This document shows positions 1-12,860 of a stretch of 59,834 bases of DNA, in pieces. Position numbers and translations under genes: made by a program. The stretch's first letter is position 1. Each line of letters begins with the position of its first letter. This DNA is from Myxococcota bacterium (lineage in GTDB: Bacteria > Myxococcota_A > UBA796 > JAJRTE01). Location of the stretch: positions 1-59,834 of the forward strand of contig JAJRTE010000053.1 of assembly GCA_024278455.1 (NCBI GenBank). The letters are read 5' to 3'. Below the pieces are notes generated by a model, which made no database searches, was not told the DNA's origin, and saw only the letters and a program-made list of their open reading frames with translations.

Positions 1-3
1 ACC

Positions 4-147
4 ACGTACGGGCGGGTTTCAAACCCGCCCCTACGGCCCGCACCGGCGCCCCGCCAACCCGGGCGGGCGCGGGCGGGCACGACACGCCATTACCACGGCC
101 CGAAACCCGCGCACGTACGGGCGGGTTTCAAACCCGCCCGTACGTGG
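4..147. repeat. Two copies of a palindromic REP-like repeat
   Basis: Two near-identical copies lie at about 4-36 and 113-145. The second is a perfect inverted repeat with arm ACGTACGGGCGGGTTT, one central C, and the reverse-complementary arm. The first copy keeps the GGGCGGGTTT/AAACCCGCCC core but has a diverged right flank. GC-rich partial copies lie between them. They sit at the 3' end of the leftward lipoprotein gene, which reads into the second copy for its last residues. They could fold as hairpins and act as a terminator or a REP/MITE-like dispersed element; no T-run follows, so a dispersed element is more likely. Confidence 0.75.
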
Positions 148-2948
148 AATGACGGCGACACGGCCCCTCCCGCGGCGACGTAGGCGTACACGTGGCCGAA
201 ACTCAGCGCATTGACCGACTCCTTGGATGCCGAGTAGATGAGCGGCGAGCCCAGGTAGAACGGGTTGACCGTCCCGGTCTCGTAGAACCGGCCCCCTGCC
301 TCGAGGAAGCGCGCGGCGTCCTGGTCCTGCCCCTCCTCCAGAGAGAACAGGTACGCCCACGCGCAGGCGTCGGCCAGAAGCAGTGTCCAGTTGTTGATCA
401 TGTCCGGGTCGCTCGGGTCGTTGTTCCCGTCGATGCGGTAGTAGTAGTAGGTCGTCAGCCACCCCTCGGGCTCCTTGACCGCATAGGTGATATGCCAGCG
501 CACGTAGTCGATCACCTGGCGCTTGGCGAACGCGGCGTCCTCCTCCAGGCCCGCAGCCTCGGCAAGCACGGCATAGCGGGCCACCGCGTCGTAGTAGAGT
601 GCGAATATCCAGGTTGGAATGGAAACGTCCGATCCTGGCACGGGTCCATGGATGTATGGCTGGCGCGCGGCGGCGAATTCGGATACTATTGTCTGAATCA
701 AGCGCTGGTACTTCCGGTCTCCGGCCAAACGGTATCCCTCGGTCAGGATGTTCACCAGGTTGCCCGCCTCCCGCGAAGGGGCGAAATCGGGCCGGCTAGA
801 GCTGGAGACATCCTTGTAGAAGTCATACCCATATTCTGCGGCAGACGTCACGAACCGCCCGCTGGGGCGGTACCCGGTGAGGAAGTAATAGAGGCTCGAG
901 CCGCGACTGCCGAAGGCGGTGTCCATCACCGGGCCGAGGTGGTTGCGCACCGAGTTTGCGTTGCCGGTCTCGTTGTGTTGCGAATGGCCGAAGATGGCGT
1001 TCTTCCACCTGGCCACGTCCCAGCCGGTCTCGGTCTCCACCTCGTGGAGCATCAACGCCTCGAGGTGCCTGGTACAGGCCTCGCCCATGGCCCGCCAGCG
1101 GGTGTCTCGAGATCCGAGGAACTGGAGCCAGACGCCGTAGTCCAGGTTGTACTTCACGTCGAACGGCCCGGACATGCCGTCGCCGAACGCTTCCTGCTCG
1201 ATCGGCTGGTTGCCGTACCATGACCATCCGTACATGTCGAAGTAGTCGGTACTCGAGGGGTGTCCCGGGGTGGATTGCCACAGGCTGTGAAACGGGTAGT
1301 AGTAGCCGCCGGTGGCTCCGTACCCCGGGTCGGCGACCAGGGTGCGATCGATGTAGTAGGCGTGCCGAACGAACGGGTCCGGGTCGTTCCACAGGCCCAT
1401 GCGGTCCTCCACGGTGCCCTCGAACGGTTGGAACGGCAAGCCCAGTTCGTCGCTGGCATACTGGTCCGGTTCCGCCAGGGCCCAGAGCGGGTCCAGGAGG
1501 GCGGTCATCCTCGATGCGACGCCGTCCGATGCTGCGTCCTCGAGGTGGAAGTCGAGGACCAGTTCCCAGGTCTTCTCCTCGCCGACCCGGAAGTTGAACA
1601 CCGCCGGGAAGTCGGCGGGGAGCAGGAGTACCGCGACGCCGCCCCGGCCATCCGACTCGAGTCCCATCGGGAAGTTCTGCCAGAAGAAGCGCACACCGGC
1701 CGCCACGCCCTTGTCCTGGTCCGATACGTCGAACCAGCCGGCGTGATGGTCGCCCTGCTCGAGGGTCTCGTCGGCGCAGAACAGGCGGTAGCCGCGAAAG
1801 GTGACATGGCTCTGGAGCCTTGGCTCATTCGTTGCCCGGGCGTAACGGGCCCAGTAGTCGGTCCCGGAGGACTCCTGGTAGGCCAGGTAGCGGCCGGGAC
1901 AGGCAATCGTTCGGCTGCCGGATTCGGGTGCCGTGTCTGCCCCGGGGCCGGTCACCTGTACCGGGCCTCGAGGCGCCGCCAGCTCGAGGCCCAGGCGCAG
2001 GCCCTCGAACGTGACGCTGTTGTGCCCGAAATAGTCGAACACGTCGTAGGTGGACTCCTGGTCGTTGACGGCTGCCTTCGCATGGTTGCCCACGGTCAGG
2101 AGGATCCGCACCGCGCTCGAGCCGGCGAGGAAAGTGAACCAGGCGTCGAAATCGAGGGTGCCGTCGCCAAGGACGAGACAGCCGGCGGCGCGGGCGGTGA
2201 TGCGGAGCGGCCCCGTCTCCTCGATCCACAGGGAGAGGTTCGATTCGTTGCAGACGGAACGGTCTTCTCCCTCACCCTCGATGCACAGGAGTCCTTCCGG
2301 CCTGCCGGCGGCCACGGGCATGCCAGCCACGACCACCTGGGTGAGCAGTGCCGGGTCCGTCGGGTCGAGCGTGAAACGTGCTGCGCCGGTATCCACCTCG
2401 ATGCGCCCCCCCTCGCCGGTGGCGGCGGTGATGCCCGGTGCCGTGTCGTTGCTCCCGGCAGCGATGACCCGGTACTCGACCGCCTCATCCGGCCCGAGGT
2501 CGACCGGGAACGTCGCCCAGGCCCACATGATGGGTCGCTTCTCGTCGGAAGGAGTGCCCCCCCACCGGGAGGCGACACGAAACTGGGACGGCACGTCCTG
2601 TCCGTCGCTGTCGGCGACGCGGAGCTGGCCGGGCTGCGTGACCTGCCAGGCACGGGGAAGCGGTACCCCCGAAGTCACGTAGTCCCCTTGCCGGGCAAAG
2701 CTCGATCTGTTCGACACGGTCAGGAGGATGGTTCGTCCAGGGGCGGGCTGGCGGCTCGAGCCTGGCTCCAGCGCAGGAGTGATGGACGGATAGCCGTCGC
2801 CGTGGCCGTCCCCGATCTGGTTCGTGGTCGTACCGCCGGCGCAGCAGGACAGGGCTATCCACCCGAGAATCAGCGTGATTGTCGTGATGGTGAGCCCGAG
2901 GTGCGACGAGGGTCTTCTCCCACGCGGCTGGGGCATGGAGCGCTGCAT
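90..2948 (-). CDS. Secreted lipoprotein, YetA/PcRGLX-like (putative polysaccharide-active)
   Basis: A 952-residue predicted lipoprotein. The N-terminus has a basic stretch, a hydrophobic segment (about residues 18-35) and a lipobox ending in Ser-Cys-Cys, so it is probably anchored to a membrane facing the periplasm or surface. The region just after it (SGVPLPRAW, then SDGQDVPSQFRV, then an aromatic-rich strand) resembles the N-terminal RIFT-barrel domain of the YetA/exo-rhamnogalacturonan lyase-like family. The C-terminal half is rich in Trp and Tyr and looks alpha/alpha-barrel-like, which fits a sugar-active enzyme. The ATG at 2948 has GAAGGA upstream and is placed to give a clean signal peptide; the frame is open further upstream. 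The last residues are encoded inside a palindromic repeat, so the original stop may have been displaced. The substrate cannot be told from sequence. Confidence 0.6.
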   Translation of the reverse strand: MQRSMPQPRGRRPSSHLGLTITTITLILGWIALSCCAGGTTTNQIGDGHGDGYPSITPALEPGSSRQPAPGRTILLTVSNRSSFARQGDYVTSGVPLPRAWQVTQPGQLRVADSDGQDVPSQFRVASRWGGTPSDEKRPIMWAWATFPVDLGPDEAVEYRVIAAGSNDTAPGITAATGEGGRIEVDTGAARFTLDPTDPALLTQVVVAGMPVAAGRPEGLLCIEGEGEDRSVCNESNLSLWIEETGPLRITARAAGCLVLGDGTLDFDAWFTFLAGSSAVRILLTVGNHAKAAVNDQESTYDVFDYFGHNSVTFEGLRLGLELAAPRGPVQVTGPGADTAPESGSRTIACPGRYLAYQESSGTDYWARYARATNEPRLQSHVTFRGYRLFCADETLEQGDHHAGWFDVSDQDKGVAAGVRFFWQNFPMGLESDGRGGVAVLLLPADFPAVFNFRVGEEKTWELVLDFHLEDAASDGVASRMTALLDPLWALAEPDQYASDELGLPFQPFEGTVEDRMGLWNDPDPFVRHAYYIDRTLVADPGYGATGGYYYPFHSLWQSTPGHPSSTDYFDMYGWSWYGNQPIEQEAFGDGMSGPFDVKYNLDYGVWLQFLGSRDTRWRAMGEACTRHLEALMLHEVETETGWDVARWKNAIFGHSQHNETGNANSVRNHLGPVMDTAFGSRGSSLYYFLTGYRPSGRFVTSAAEYGYDFYKDVSSSSRPDFAPSREAGNLVNILTEGYRLAGDRKYQRLIQTIVSEFAAARQPYIHGPVPGSDVSIPTWIFALYYDAVARYAVLAEAAGLEEDAAFAKRQVIDYVRWHITYAVKEPEGWLTTYYYYRIDGNNDPSDPDMINNWTLLLADACAWAYLFSLEEGQDQDAARFLEAGGRFYETGTVNPFYLGSPLIYSASKESVNALSFGHVYAYVAAGGAVSPSFHVRAGLKPARTCAGFGPW

Positions 2949-3221
2949 CCGTTCCGGTCCTTCGTTGTGATGACCGGGGAACAGGTTCCCGGCCACGAGC
3001 ACCAGCATAGCAGATCCTGTCCCGGCGCGACAGGAATTGCCGAAAGCGGCACGTGCACGCCGCGGCACCCTGGCGTGCCACCGGTGTCGCCATCCGGGAC
3101 TCGATGGCTTTTCAACGACATCCGGGACACTGCGAAAAAGCTTTGGAAATGCGCTAAAGCATGGCTTCCAGTGCCCGATATCCATGGGTGAGACCAACCA
3201 CTCGTTTTCCGGGAGGTGCAG

Positions 3222-6881
<3,660 letters not shown>

Positions 6882-6886
6882 CCCGG

Positions 6887-6961
6887 TGGCGCCGGCTTCC
6901 AGCCGGCGGCCCCCCCCATACTGGAGCAGCCTTTCATGGCGCCCACTTCCAGCCGGCGGCC
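6887..6961. repeat. Pair of GGCTGGAAGCC-type hairpin repeats
   Basis: Two 25-base copies at about 6887-6911 and 6937-6961 differ at two or three bases. Each is built round CCGGCT-TCC-AGCCGG, a 6-bp stem with a 3-base loop in the first copy. They fill the gap between the convergent MopE-type lipoprotein and Pnkp-like genes. The GGCTGGAAGCC core also occurs in the repeats near 12.9 kb, so they may belong to one dispersed family, possibly also working as a two-way terminator. Confidence 0.65.
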
Positions 6962-6977
6962 AGACAGGTGCCTGGCG

Positions 6978-9728
6978 TCACCGGCGCGGGCGCTTGATCG
7001 CGCTTGCGCGCGCGGCGAGAACCGCCAAGGCATAGGGATGATAAGCCGAAAAGGGTTCCCCGCGGGCAAAACGCTCGAGCCCCTCGCTGGCCAGGGCCCA
7101 GTTCCGGATGGCCGTGGCCTGCCGTGCGTGCAAGGCCCGTCCCTTGCTCCGGGAGATATGGTCGGGCGACAGGTAGAGCGGTCCCAGCTCGAGGCGCAAC
7201 GTTTCGCGGCCCCTGACCTTGACCGCGGGGAGTTCCGGCCGTCCTCGAGGCGATGGGAACCAGTCCATGGTGCGCACGACGACCCCGCCTCCGCCCGAGG
7301 AGCTGATCTCCTCCCAGAGCGCCAGGGCGGCGTCTTCGTCACCCTTCCAGGTCACCTGCACCCGCCGCGAAGGAAACAGGACATCCGCTCCGCCCATCCA
7401 ACGTTCGATTTCGGCCCACTGCCAGGCTCGATCCTTGTCGAACAGGGTCCGGGTATCGGTCGCAAGGACCTGATGAGGAACCAGCCGGACATCCTCCGGG
7501 CCGCCCACCGAACGCACGTGCTGCTGCAACAGGTGCAGCGTCCTACGGGCCGCGTCATGGTCGCACAGGGCCGCGTCGCGGAGATGGCGCACCGGCACGC
7601 CCCGCTCGATGGCTCCATCCAGCGCTTCGATGGCTCGAGCCCGCGAGGCCAGCAGGGCGGTCGCGGCAGGAAGGCACTGCCGGGCCACGTAGTCCAGGTT
7701 GCCCAGGTTCCACGGAAGCAAGGCGGCGTCGATAATCAACAACCTGGCCGAAAGCCGCTCGAACGCTCCGGAAGCCTCGAGGACACCGCGAAGCCGGTCG
7801 ATCGTAGTCTCGAGCAGGTGACCGGCGAGGGGAGCCACCCCGATCGTATCGTAGATGACTCCCGGAGCACGAACGCCAAGGCGCTCGGCACAGATGTCGT
7901 CGTCCCTCCCGAGGGCGATGACGACCCGTTTCCCGAGGTGCATTTCCTCGACCATCAGCGGCAACCCGGAGTCACGGTAGTGCCGCAGGACCTCCTCGAG
8001 GTGGTCGACATGGTCCTTGCGCGTGCTCGAGGCGCTCGGGAGGATGGGAGGAGGAATGAAGACCAGCCACCTGGGGTCGACGTTCCCCTTCGCGATCAGG
8101 TCGAGAGCCACGGGGATCTGCTGCGAGCGCACCTTGACCGGGCCCAGCCACGCTGTGGTGAGCGTTCCTCCGCGGAGCAGTGGTCCGAGGTCGGGCAGCA
8201 GCGCGGCGATCCCGGGATTGCCGCTTGCACCGGGTTGGCGCGCCCCACCGTCCGCGTTGGCCGAGGTCGCCGAGGGTGCCGTCACGGGAGCTGGAGGAGA
8301 ACTCGCCGCCTGCGCCGAAGGACCCTGGTCCACATCGGGGTCCAAGCAAGGCGCGACCGGGGCGATCTCCGGCGGCGTCTCGTTGTGGGCTTCGTCGTGC
8401 ACGTCGTGATGTTCCCCGTTGTCGGCGCCGTTCGTGCCGTTGGAGACGACCTCGAGGTCCGGAGCGTCGTCAGGATAGTAGGTGTCCCGGGCGTCCACCT
8501 GGACCACCTGGCGCTCAGGGTAGCGAAGGGCTGTCAGCTTGCCGCCGAACACGCACCCCTGGTCGACGCATACCGTGTTGCCTCGAGTTTCCACCAGGGG
8601 AGTGGGCGTGTGGCCGAAAACGACCAGTGCCTTGCCATGATACGAAGCTGGCCAGTCCGTCTCGCCGCCGGGACGGTCATGGTGCCAGACGGGACGAACG
8701 GCCCCGTACACGGCGCACGCGGTGACGACTCGAGACAACCTGCCGTGCAAGTGCTCGGGCAGTCCGGCGTGAGCCACGACCAGCCGACCTTGATCCAGCA
8801 TGAGATAGGGAGGAAGGCCACGCAGCCACGCGGTGATGTCCTGGACCAGGGCCTTGCGTGCTCCAGGGTCGACAGCCTCGAGTTCGGCGACAGTCAACTC
8901 GAGCCCATGATCGATCCTGACGCGACCGCCGACCAGGTAATTCAGGAGCTTGTTGTCATGGTTGCCCAGGGTGACGAGCGCATTGCCCGCCCGTTTCATG
9001 GTCATGGCGAGTTGCAGGACCGACAGGGAATCCGGGCCACGATCCACCAGGTCGCCGACGAAGATCACGCGCCGGCCCCTCGGGTGCCGATAGCCCTGAA
9101 CCGGGTCCTTGCGATACCCGAGCTTCTCGAGCAGGTCGCGCAGTTCCTGGTAGCACCCGTGGATATCGCCGATGAGATCGTAGGGCGGCGGCACATCACA
9201 TTCCACGCGAAGGGGGCGGATGGCCACCTCGACGCCCGCCAGGCGACCATTCACGGTGACGGCCCGATTCCAGCCTTCCGCGCCGGCGCGCTCGAGCGCT
9301 TTCCGGAACCGGCGGTACTGCCGGCCACGACGCCATCGGCTCGACTGTTTCGCGCCCGAACGGCCGCGTTCCCGCGCGGGTTCGGCATCGAGGTCGATGG
9401 CTATCAAGAAGGCAGGGGCATGGTACTGTCGCGCGAGTTCGAGCATGCGGGCGCGAAACCGGGGATCGAAACCGGGTGTATCGACGACAGTGAGCCGGCC
9501 GAGCCGCGTGCGGGCCGCAACCCAGGTCTCGAGCAGGGCGAGTGCCTCGGCGCTGGCCGAATCGGCACTGGAATCGTCGGCGACCATCTCCCTGCACCGG
9601 TCCACACTCACGATGCTGCCTCGCGGGAACCACTTCCAGGCGAACTCCTTTCGGGCTGCCCCCGAGGGTCCCATCAGCACGACGAGCGCGAAGCGAGGCA
9701 CCGCAATGGTTTGCCGGGCGGGACTCAC
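6978..9728 (-). CDS. Pnkp-family RNA-repair protein; phosphatase intact, kinase and ligase motifs degenerate
   Basis: A 916-residue protein with the full layout of bacterial Pnkp (RNA end-healing and sealing): kinase (about 1-175), metallophosphatase (about 180-415), a low-complexity linker (about 430-510) and a ligase-type nucleotidyltransferase (about 525-916). The phosphatase keeps its expected metal-site motifs: GDIHGC (187-192), GDLVDRGP (225-232), GNHD (255-258), H320, H373 in GHTP and D389. The kinase P-loop, normally GPSGSGKST, reads GPSGAARKE (20-28), so the Gly-Lys-Ser/Thr triad is lost, although the DxxR pair (D43, R46) remains. In the ligase, motif I EKHMGSR reads EMHLGKR (M596 at the nucleotidylated Lys), CELMPW reads AALLPW, and EGMVVK reads GGVVVR; motif V Lys (K837) remains. 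The GTG start overlaps the upstream hen1-like stop by 4 bp, indicating translational coupling. Family is clear; loss of two activities is inferred. Confidence 0.88.
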   Translation of the reverse strand: MSPARQTIAVPRFALVVLMGPSGAARKEFAWKWFPRGSIVSVDRCREMVADDSSADSASAEALALLETWVAARTRLGRLTVVDTPGFDPRFRARMLELARQYHAPAFLIAIDLDAEPARERGRSGAKQSSRWRRGRQYRRFRKALERAGAEGWNRAVTVNGRLAGVEVAIRPLRVECDVPPPYDLIGDIHGCYQELRDLLEKLGYRKDPVQGYRHPRGRRVIFVGDLVDRGPDSLSVLQLAMTMKRAGNALVTLGNHDNKLLNYLVGGRVRIDHGLELTVAELEAVDPGARKALVQDITAWLRGLPPYLMLDQGRLVVAHAGLPEHLHGRLSRVVTACAVYGAVRPVWHHDRPGGETDWPASYHGKALVVFGHTPTPLVETRGNTVCVDQGCVFGGKLTALRYPERQVVQVDARDTYYPDDAPDLEVVSNGTNGADNGEHHDVHDEAHNETPPEIAPVAPCLDPDVDQGPSAQAASSPPAPVTAPSATSANADGGARQPGASGNPGIAALLPDLGPLLRGGTLTTAWLGPVKVRSQQIPVALDLIAKGNVDPRWLVFIPPPILPSASSTRKDHVDHLEEVLRHYRDSGLPLMVEEMHLGKRVVIALGRDDDICAERLGVRAPGVIYDTIGVAPLAGHLLETTIDRLRGVLEASGAFERLSARLLIIDAALLPWNLGNLDYVARQCLPAATALLASRARAIEALDGAIERGVPVRHLRDAALCDHDAARRTLHLLQQHVRSVGGPEDVRLVPHQVLATDTRTLFDKDRAWQWAEIERWMGGADVLFPSRRVQVTWKGDEDAALALWEEISSSGGGGVVVRTMDWFPSPRGRPELPAVKVRGRETLRLELGPLYLSPDHISRSKGRALHARQATAIRNWALASEGLERFARGEPFSAYHPYALAVLAARASAIKRPRR

Positions 9729-11119
9729 GGCTGCCCCTCCCCACGCACGAACGAAATCACGACAAACGGCGACGGCGCATGCTGCTCATCACCCAGACTC
9801 TCCACCGAAGACCGGTACCCGGCACCATCCCCTGCTGTTCGGCACACGTCCACGAGGTCGCCGGCCCGCTCCGAATCGATGCCGTTGCGCCGGCCGTTCC
9901 GATCATGCCCGCGCGCGGCGAAGGCCCGATTCGGTACCGTCATCACGACCTCGAGAGGCCGCCACTGTTCGAATAGCGGTGCCACGGCTCGAGCCACCCG
10001 TTCCGGTGGGATGTGCTCCACGACCCCGGCGAGCAGGGCCACGTCGAATCCCTCCAGGCGCGCATCCCTGTACCCAAGCGCCGACACTTGCATGGCGACG
10101 TTCGTCCGCGGGCCGCTCAAGATGTCCGAGTAGCGGCCCGACCGCTCGATCTTCCGCCTCAGCCTGTCCAGTTGCGCGAGCGACGGATCGACCACCAACA
10201 CCTCGCCGAACAAGTTCGCGCTCACCAGGTCGACGACCAGGCGCGGATCCCGCGCGCCCACGACCAGAAGGCGTGCCCCCCTCCCCTCCCGGCGCATGAA
10301 GAACTTCACCAACTCGTCGGTCCGGTAGGCCTCCGGGGTTATGCGCTGCGGCCTCGGCTCCCCGGAGGCATCGTAGCCGTCTTGCGACACTTCCGCATCC
10401 GTGCCCCGTCGCGCCCGCTGTATGAATGCGTCGATGAGACGGCGATAGAGCAGAAACCGGGATACGATGAACGGACGCTCTGGATGATCGTCCAGCCAGC
10501 CGGCACCCAGGCGGCCCAGCCGTTCGATGTCCTCCTGGGTCATGTATTCGTGGCGGTCCGAATCCATGACCAGGATCATCGCGATAACCTGGCGCAAGGC
10601 TACCTCGACCACCTGCGTGCCATGGAGCGTGATCTCGAACAGGCGCGGGCGCCTCGTGGCCAGGTCCACGTCGACGCCCGGCAATTCCCGCAAAGACACC
10701 TCGTAGCCGAGCGGCTCGAACAGGCCGAGAATGCGGTCCGTCCCCAGGTAGGTGCAAACCGGGCACAGCGCGATCTCGAGATCGTGCGCCCCACCCTGCG
10801 TGCCACCATCCGAACGCCCCCGGGCGCGATGCATGCCAAACGCCACCTCGAGCGCCGAGACGAACAGCGAGTCGATGGCGAACGCGCGGGCAGTCAGGTG
10901 CTCGTTGCGCCCCGGAGAACCCTTGGAAAACCGCCCCGCGGCCCACGGATCGGGCCAATAGATGACAGCGGCCCTGGCCACATCAGGCTGGTAGATGGGA
11001 AAGAACACACGAACCATGCTGCCGTTCACTTCCCATTCGAACAGCCGGTCCGGATTCTTGTCGAGCAGATATGAAAGCTCGCCTGCGCGCTTCCCGCGCA
11101 GCTCGAGATGCATGTACAT
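9725..11119 (-). CDS. Hen1-like protein, 3'-terminal RNA methyltransferase family, degenerate active site
   Basis: A 464-residue relative of bacterial Hen1, the RNA 3'-terminal 2'-O-methyltransferase that pairs with Pnkp and stimulates its ligase. The N-terminal Hen1-specific half is recognisable (ELSYLLDKNPDR at about 14-25; LFEPLGYEV at 133-141; TLHGT, and a DSDRHEY segment near 186-192). The C-terminal Rossmann half is damaged at key places: the SAM-binding loop, usually VLDLGCGEG, reads VVGARDP near 286-292; the metal ligand set ExxEH reads GxxEH (365-369), losing the first Glu; and the expected downstream HxxH-type ligands are replaced by a stretch rich in Asn, Arg and Gly (404-413). ATG at 11119 has GGAG five bases upstream. 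It is first in a tight operon with the Pnkp-like gene. It is probably a structural partner of the Pnkp-like protein. Confidence 0.8.
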   Translation of the reverse strand: MYMHLELRGKRAGELSYLLDKNPDRLFEWEVNGSMVRVFFPIYQPDVARAAVIYWPDPWAAGRFSKGSPGRNEHLTARAFAIDSLFVSALEVAFGMHRARGRSDGGTQGGAHDLEIALCPVCTYLGTDRILGLFEPLGYEVSLRELPGVDVDLATRRPRLFEITLHGTQVVEVALRQVIAMILVMDSDRHEYMTQEDIERLGRLGAGWLDDHPERPFIVSRFLLYRRLIDAFIQRARRGTDAEVSQDGYDASGEPRPQRITPEAYRTDELVKFFMRREGRGARLLVVGARDPRLVVDLVSANLFGEVLVVDPSLAQLDRLRRKIERSGRYSDILSGPRTNVAMQVSALGYRDARLEGFDVALLAGVVEHIPPERVARAVAPLFEQWRPLEVVMTVPNRAFAARGHDRNGRRNGIDSERAGDLVDVCRTAGDGAGYRSSVESLGDEQHAPSPFVVISFVRGEGQP

Positions 11120-11269
11120 GTATGCTCCGCCAGACGGCCGCGGCCGCGCACGCCTGTCCGTGTATCACTGGAAGCTATCATGGAAGTCGAGGAATCGCAA
11201 CCAGAGGGCACGTCGCCATGGGTCGGGCCGCCCCCCTCCCTTACCCGTCGTTCCCCACCCGTTCCGTCC

Positions 11270-12826
11270 CTACTCGGCCGGCCCGTCGATGGGCCCTCGA
11301 GCAGTCCTGCCACCTTCGACAATCTGGTCCAGGCGGTTCATGAGAATGATGATCTGTTGGTAGTTCGGGAAATTGACCGGCTCTCCCTTCACGACATCCA
11401 TGTGGGCGCCGATACCGCCGATGCTGGACTCGAGGGTGAAATCGGTGTCGCTCCTGCGGTCCAGGGCGACGTACCACTCGAGGGTGACACCCTCCGAGAA
11501 GTACTCCGTCACGACGGCGCGGATACGGCGCAGCCGCCCTCCATGCCGCTCGAAGACCACGCTCACCCGCTCTCCGGCGAGGGTACACTGGAAGGTGCCG
11601 TCCCTTTCCCCAGCCGTGGTCGCGAGATTCGCGATGCGGTAGAGGCGCTTCATGCGAATGTGGAGGTTGTTCGCCGAACTGGCTGGCCGGGTCGCGAGGC
11701 CGCCGAACTCCCCACCCTGTTGCGCGCGCAGCATATTCACCTGCCGATAAATGTCGGCGATGAAGGCATCGCGCTCGAGTTCGCCCGGCGACTTTTCGGC
11801 CGTGGCTGGCGCGACCGCTTCCGGGGTAGGCGACGGGACCAGACTGGGATCGGACCGGGGAGGGGGAGGCGTGCTCTTGGCCTCTCGATCGATCCCGGGC
11901 GGGATGTGCCGGTCCGGCAATCCACCATCCAGACGCTCGTCGAGCGCGTCGCCGTACTGCTCGATCGCCAGGGTGAGGACATCGCGCGCCTTGACCAGGA
12001 AGGTCTGCACGCTGGCAAGCGCGTCCATCAGGCCGGACGGGGGCGCGCCGTCGATATCGGACAGGAACGTGTTGCCTGCGGCGATGCCGGCCACGCAGGC
12101 GTCATGGAACGACTCGAGAGTCTCGTAGAGCCGGCGCAGGTCTTCCTGTCGAATGGAGGTGATGGGAACCGTCGTGCGGTCACCGGCCTTTGCCAGGGCG
12201 TCCGTGTACAGCTTCCCGCCGGTGCAATCCAGCCTGGCGCGGATAGCGTCCTCGAGCAGGTCCGCGACGGCGCGGGCGACCACCTTTTCGAGGGGGATAG
12301 CGTCGCGCGGCGGCCGCACGGTGAGCAGGACCTCGCCGCGGGCCCCGAACCGGATACGGGTCATTTCGGCCCGCTGATTGCGCAGGCGGGCCGTGAACAG
12401 TACGAGTTGCTCCAGATCGTAGAGTGCTGAGACCGTCTTGTCGAGGCGGCCGGAGCCGATGTCGTCGCGGGCACGGTCGATGGTGGCCAGCTTGTCGCCG
12501 GCCTTGGCCGGCAGGACGACCGCGGCGTGGTACAGGGCGAGCCTGCGCCTGTCCCCGGCGGCGGTGTCCGGGTTGAGAAGTGCCTCGAGGCGTCGCTCCA
12601 GGAGATTCCGCGCCTGGGACGTCTCCAGGGTTGGGGGGCCACCGGTGGAAGTGCAGGTCCTGCCCACGAGTCCCTCCGGGTCGCTGCCCGCCCAGCGAGC
12701 CCAGAATGGCTCCTGCGCCATCGAACGGGGAAGGAACCACAGCATGGTGGTACACAGCAAAGCCGCCGCCGCGCGCCACGCCACTCGAGACATCGAAATC
12801 CGCGATACGCCGTCCACTCTCAACAT
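11270..12826 (-). CDS. Exported protein of unknown function
   Basis: About 518 residues, not recognised. An N-terminal signal peptide is visible (basic stretch, then AAAALLCTTMLWFLP, then a likely cleavage after SMAQ). The middle is helical and charged, followed by a Pro/Ser-rich linker (about residues 325-350) and a C-terminal part with beta character (FQCTLAGERVSVVFERHGG). The ATG at 12826 has GAGG three bases upstream, which is tight; the ATG at 12793 gives a more compact signal peptide but has no clear ribosome site. It is transcribed leftward, and its stop lies 150 bases before the hen1-like start. Nothing links it to RNA repair beyond position. Confidence 0.7.
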   Translation of the reverse strand: MLRVDGVSRISMSRVAWRAAAALLCTTMLWFLPRSMAQEPFWARWAGSDPEGLVGRTCTSTGGPPTLETSQARNLLERRLEALLNPDTAAGDRRRLALYHAAVVLPAKAGDKLATIDRARDDIGSGRLDKTVSALYDLEQLVLFTARLRNQRAEMTRIRFGARGEVLLTVRPPRDAIPLEKVVARAVADLLEDAIRARLDCTGGKLYTDALAKAGDRTTVPITSIRQEDLRRLYETLESFHDACVAGIAAGNTFLSDIDGAPPSGLMDALASVQTFLVKARDVLTLAIEQYGDALDERLDGGLPDRHIPPGIDREAKSTPPPPRSDPSLVPSPTPEAVAPATAEKSPGELERDAFIADIYRQVNMLRAQQGGEFGGLATRPASSANNLHIRMKRLYRIANLATTAGERDGTFQCTLAGERVSVVFERHGGRLRRIRAVVTEYFSEGVTLEWYVALDRRSDTDFTLESSIGGIGAHMDVVKGEPVNFPNYQQIIILMNRLDQIVEGGRTARGPIDGPAE

Positions 12827-12860
12827 CCACCTCAACACAGCTTCAGGCTGCTACGGGCTA

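Noticed and set aside
6936-10133. A 1065-codon open frame on the + strand opposite the Pnkp/Hen1-like genes
   Set aside because: It has Arg/Pro/Gly-rich low-complexity translation with no motifs, while the other strand carries clear Pnkp domains; it is a GC-bias shadow.
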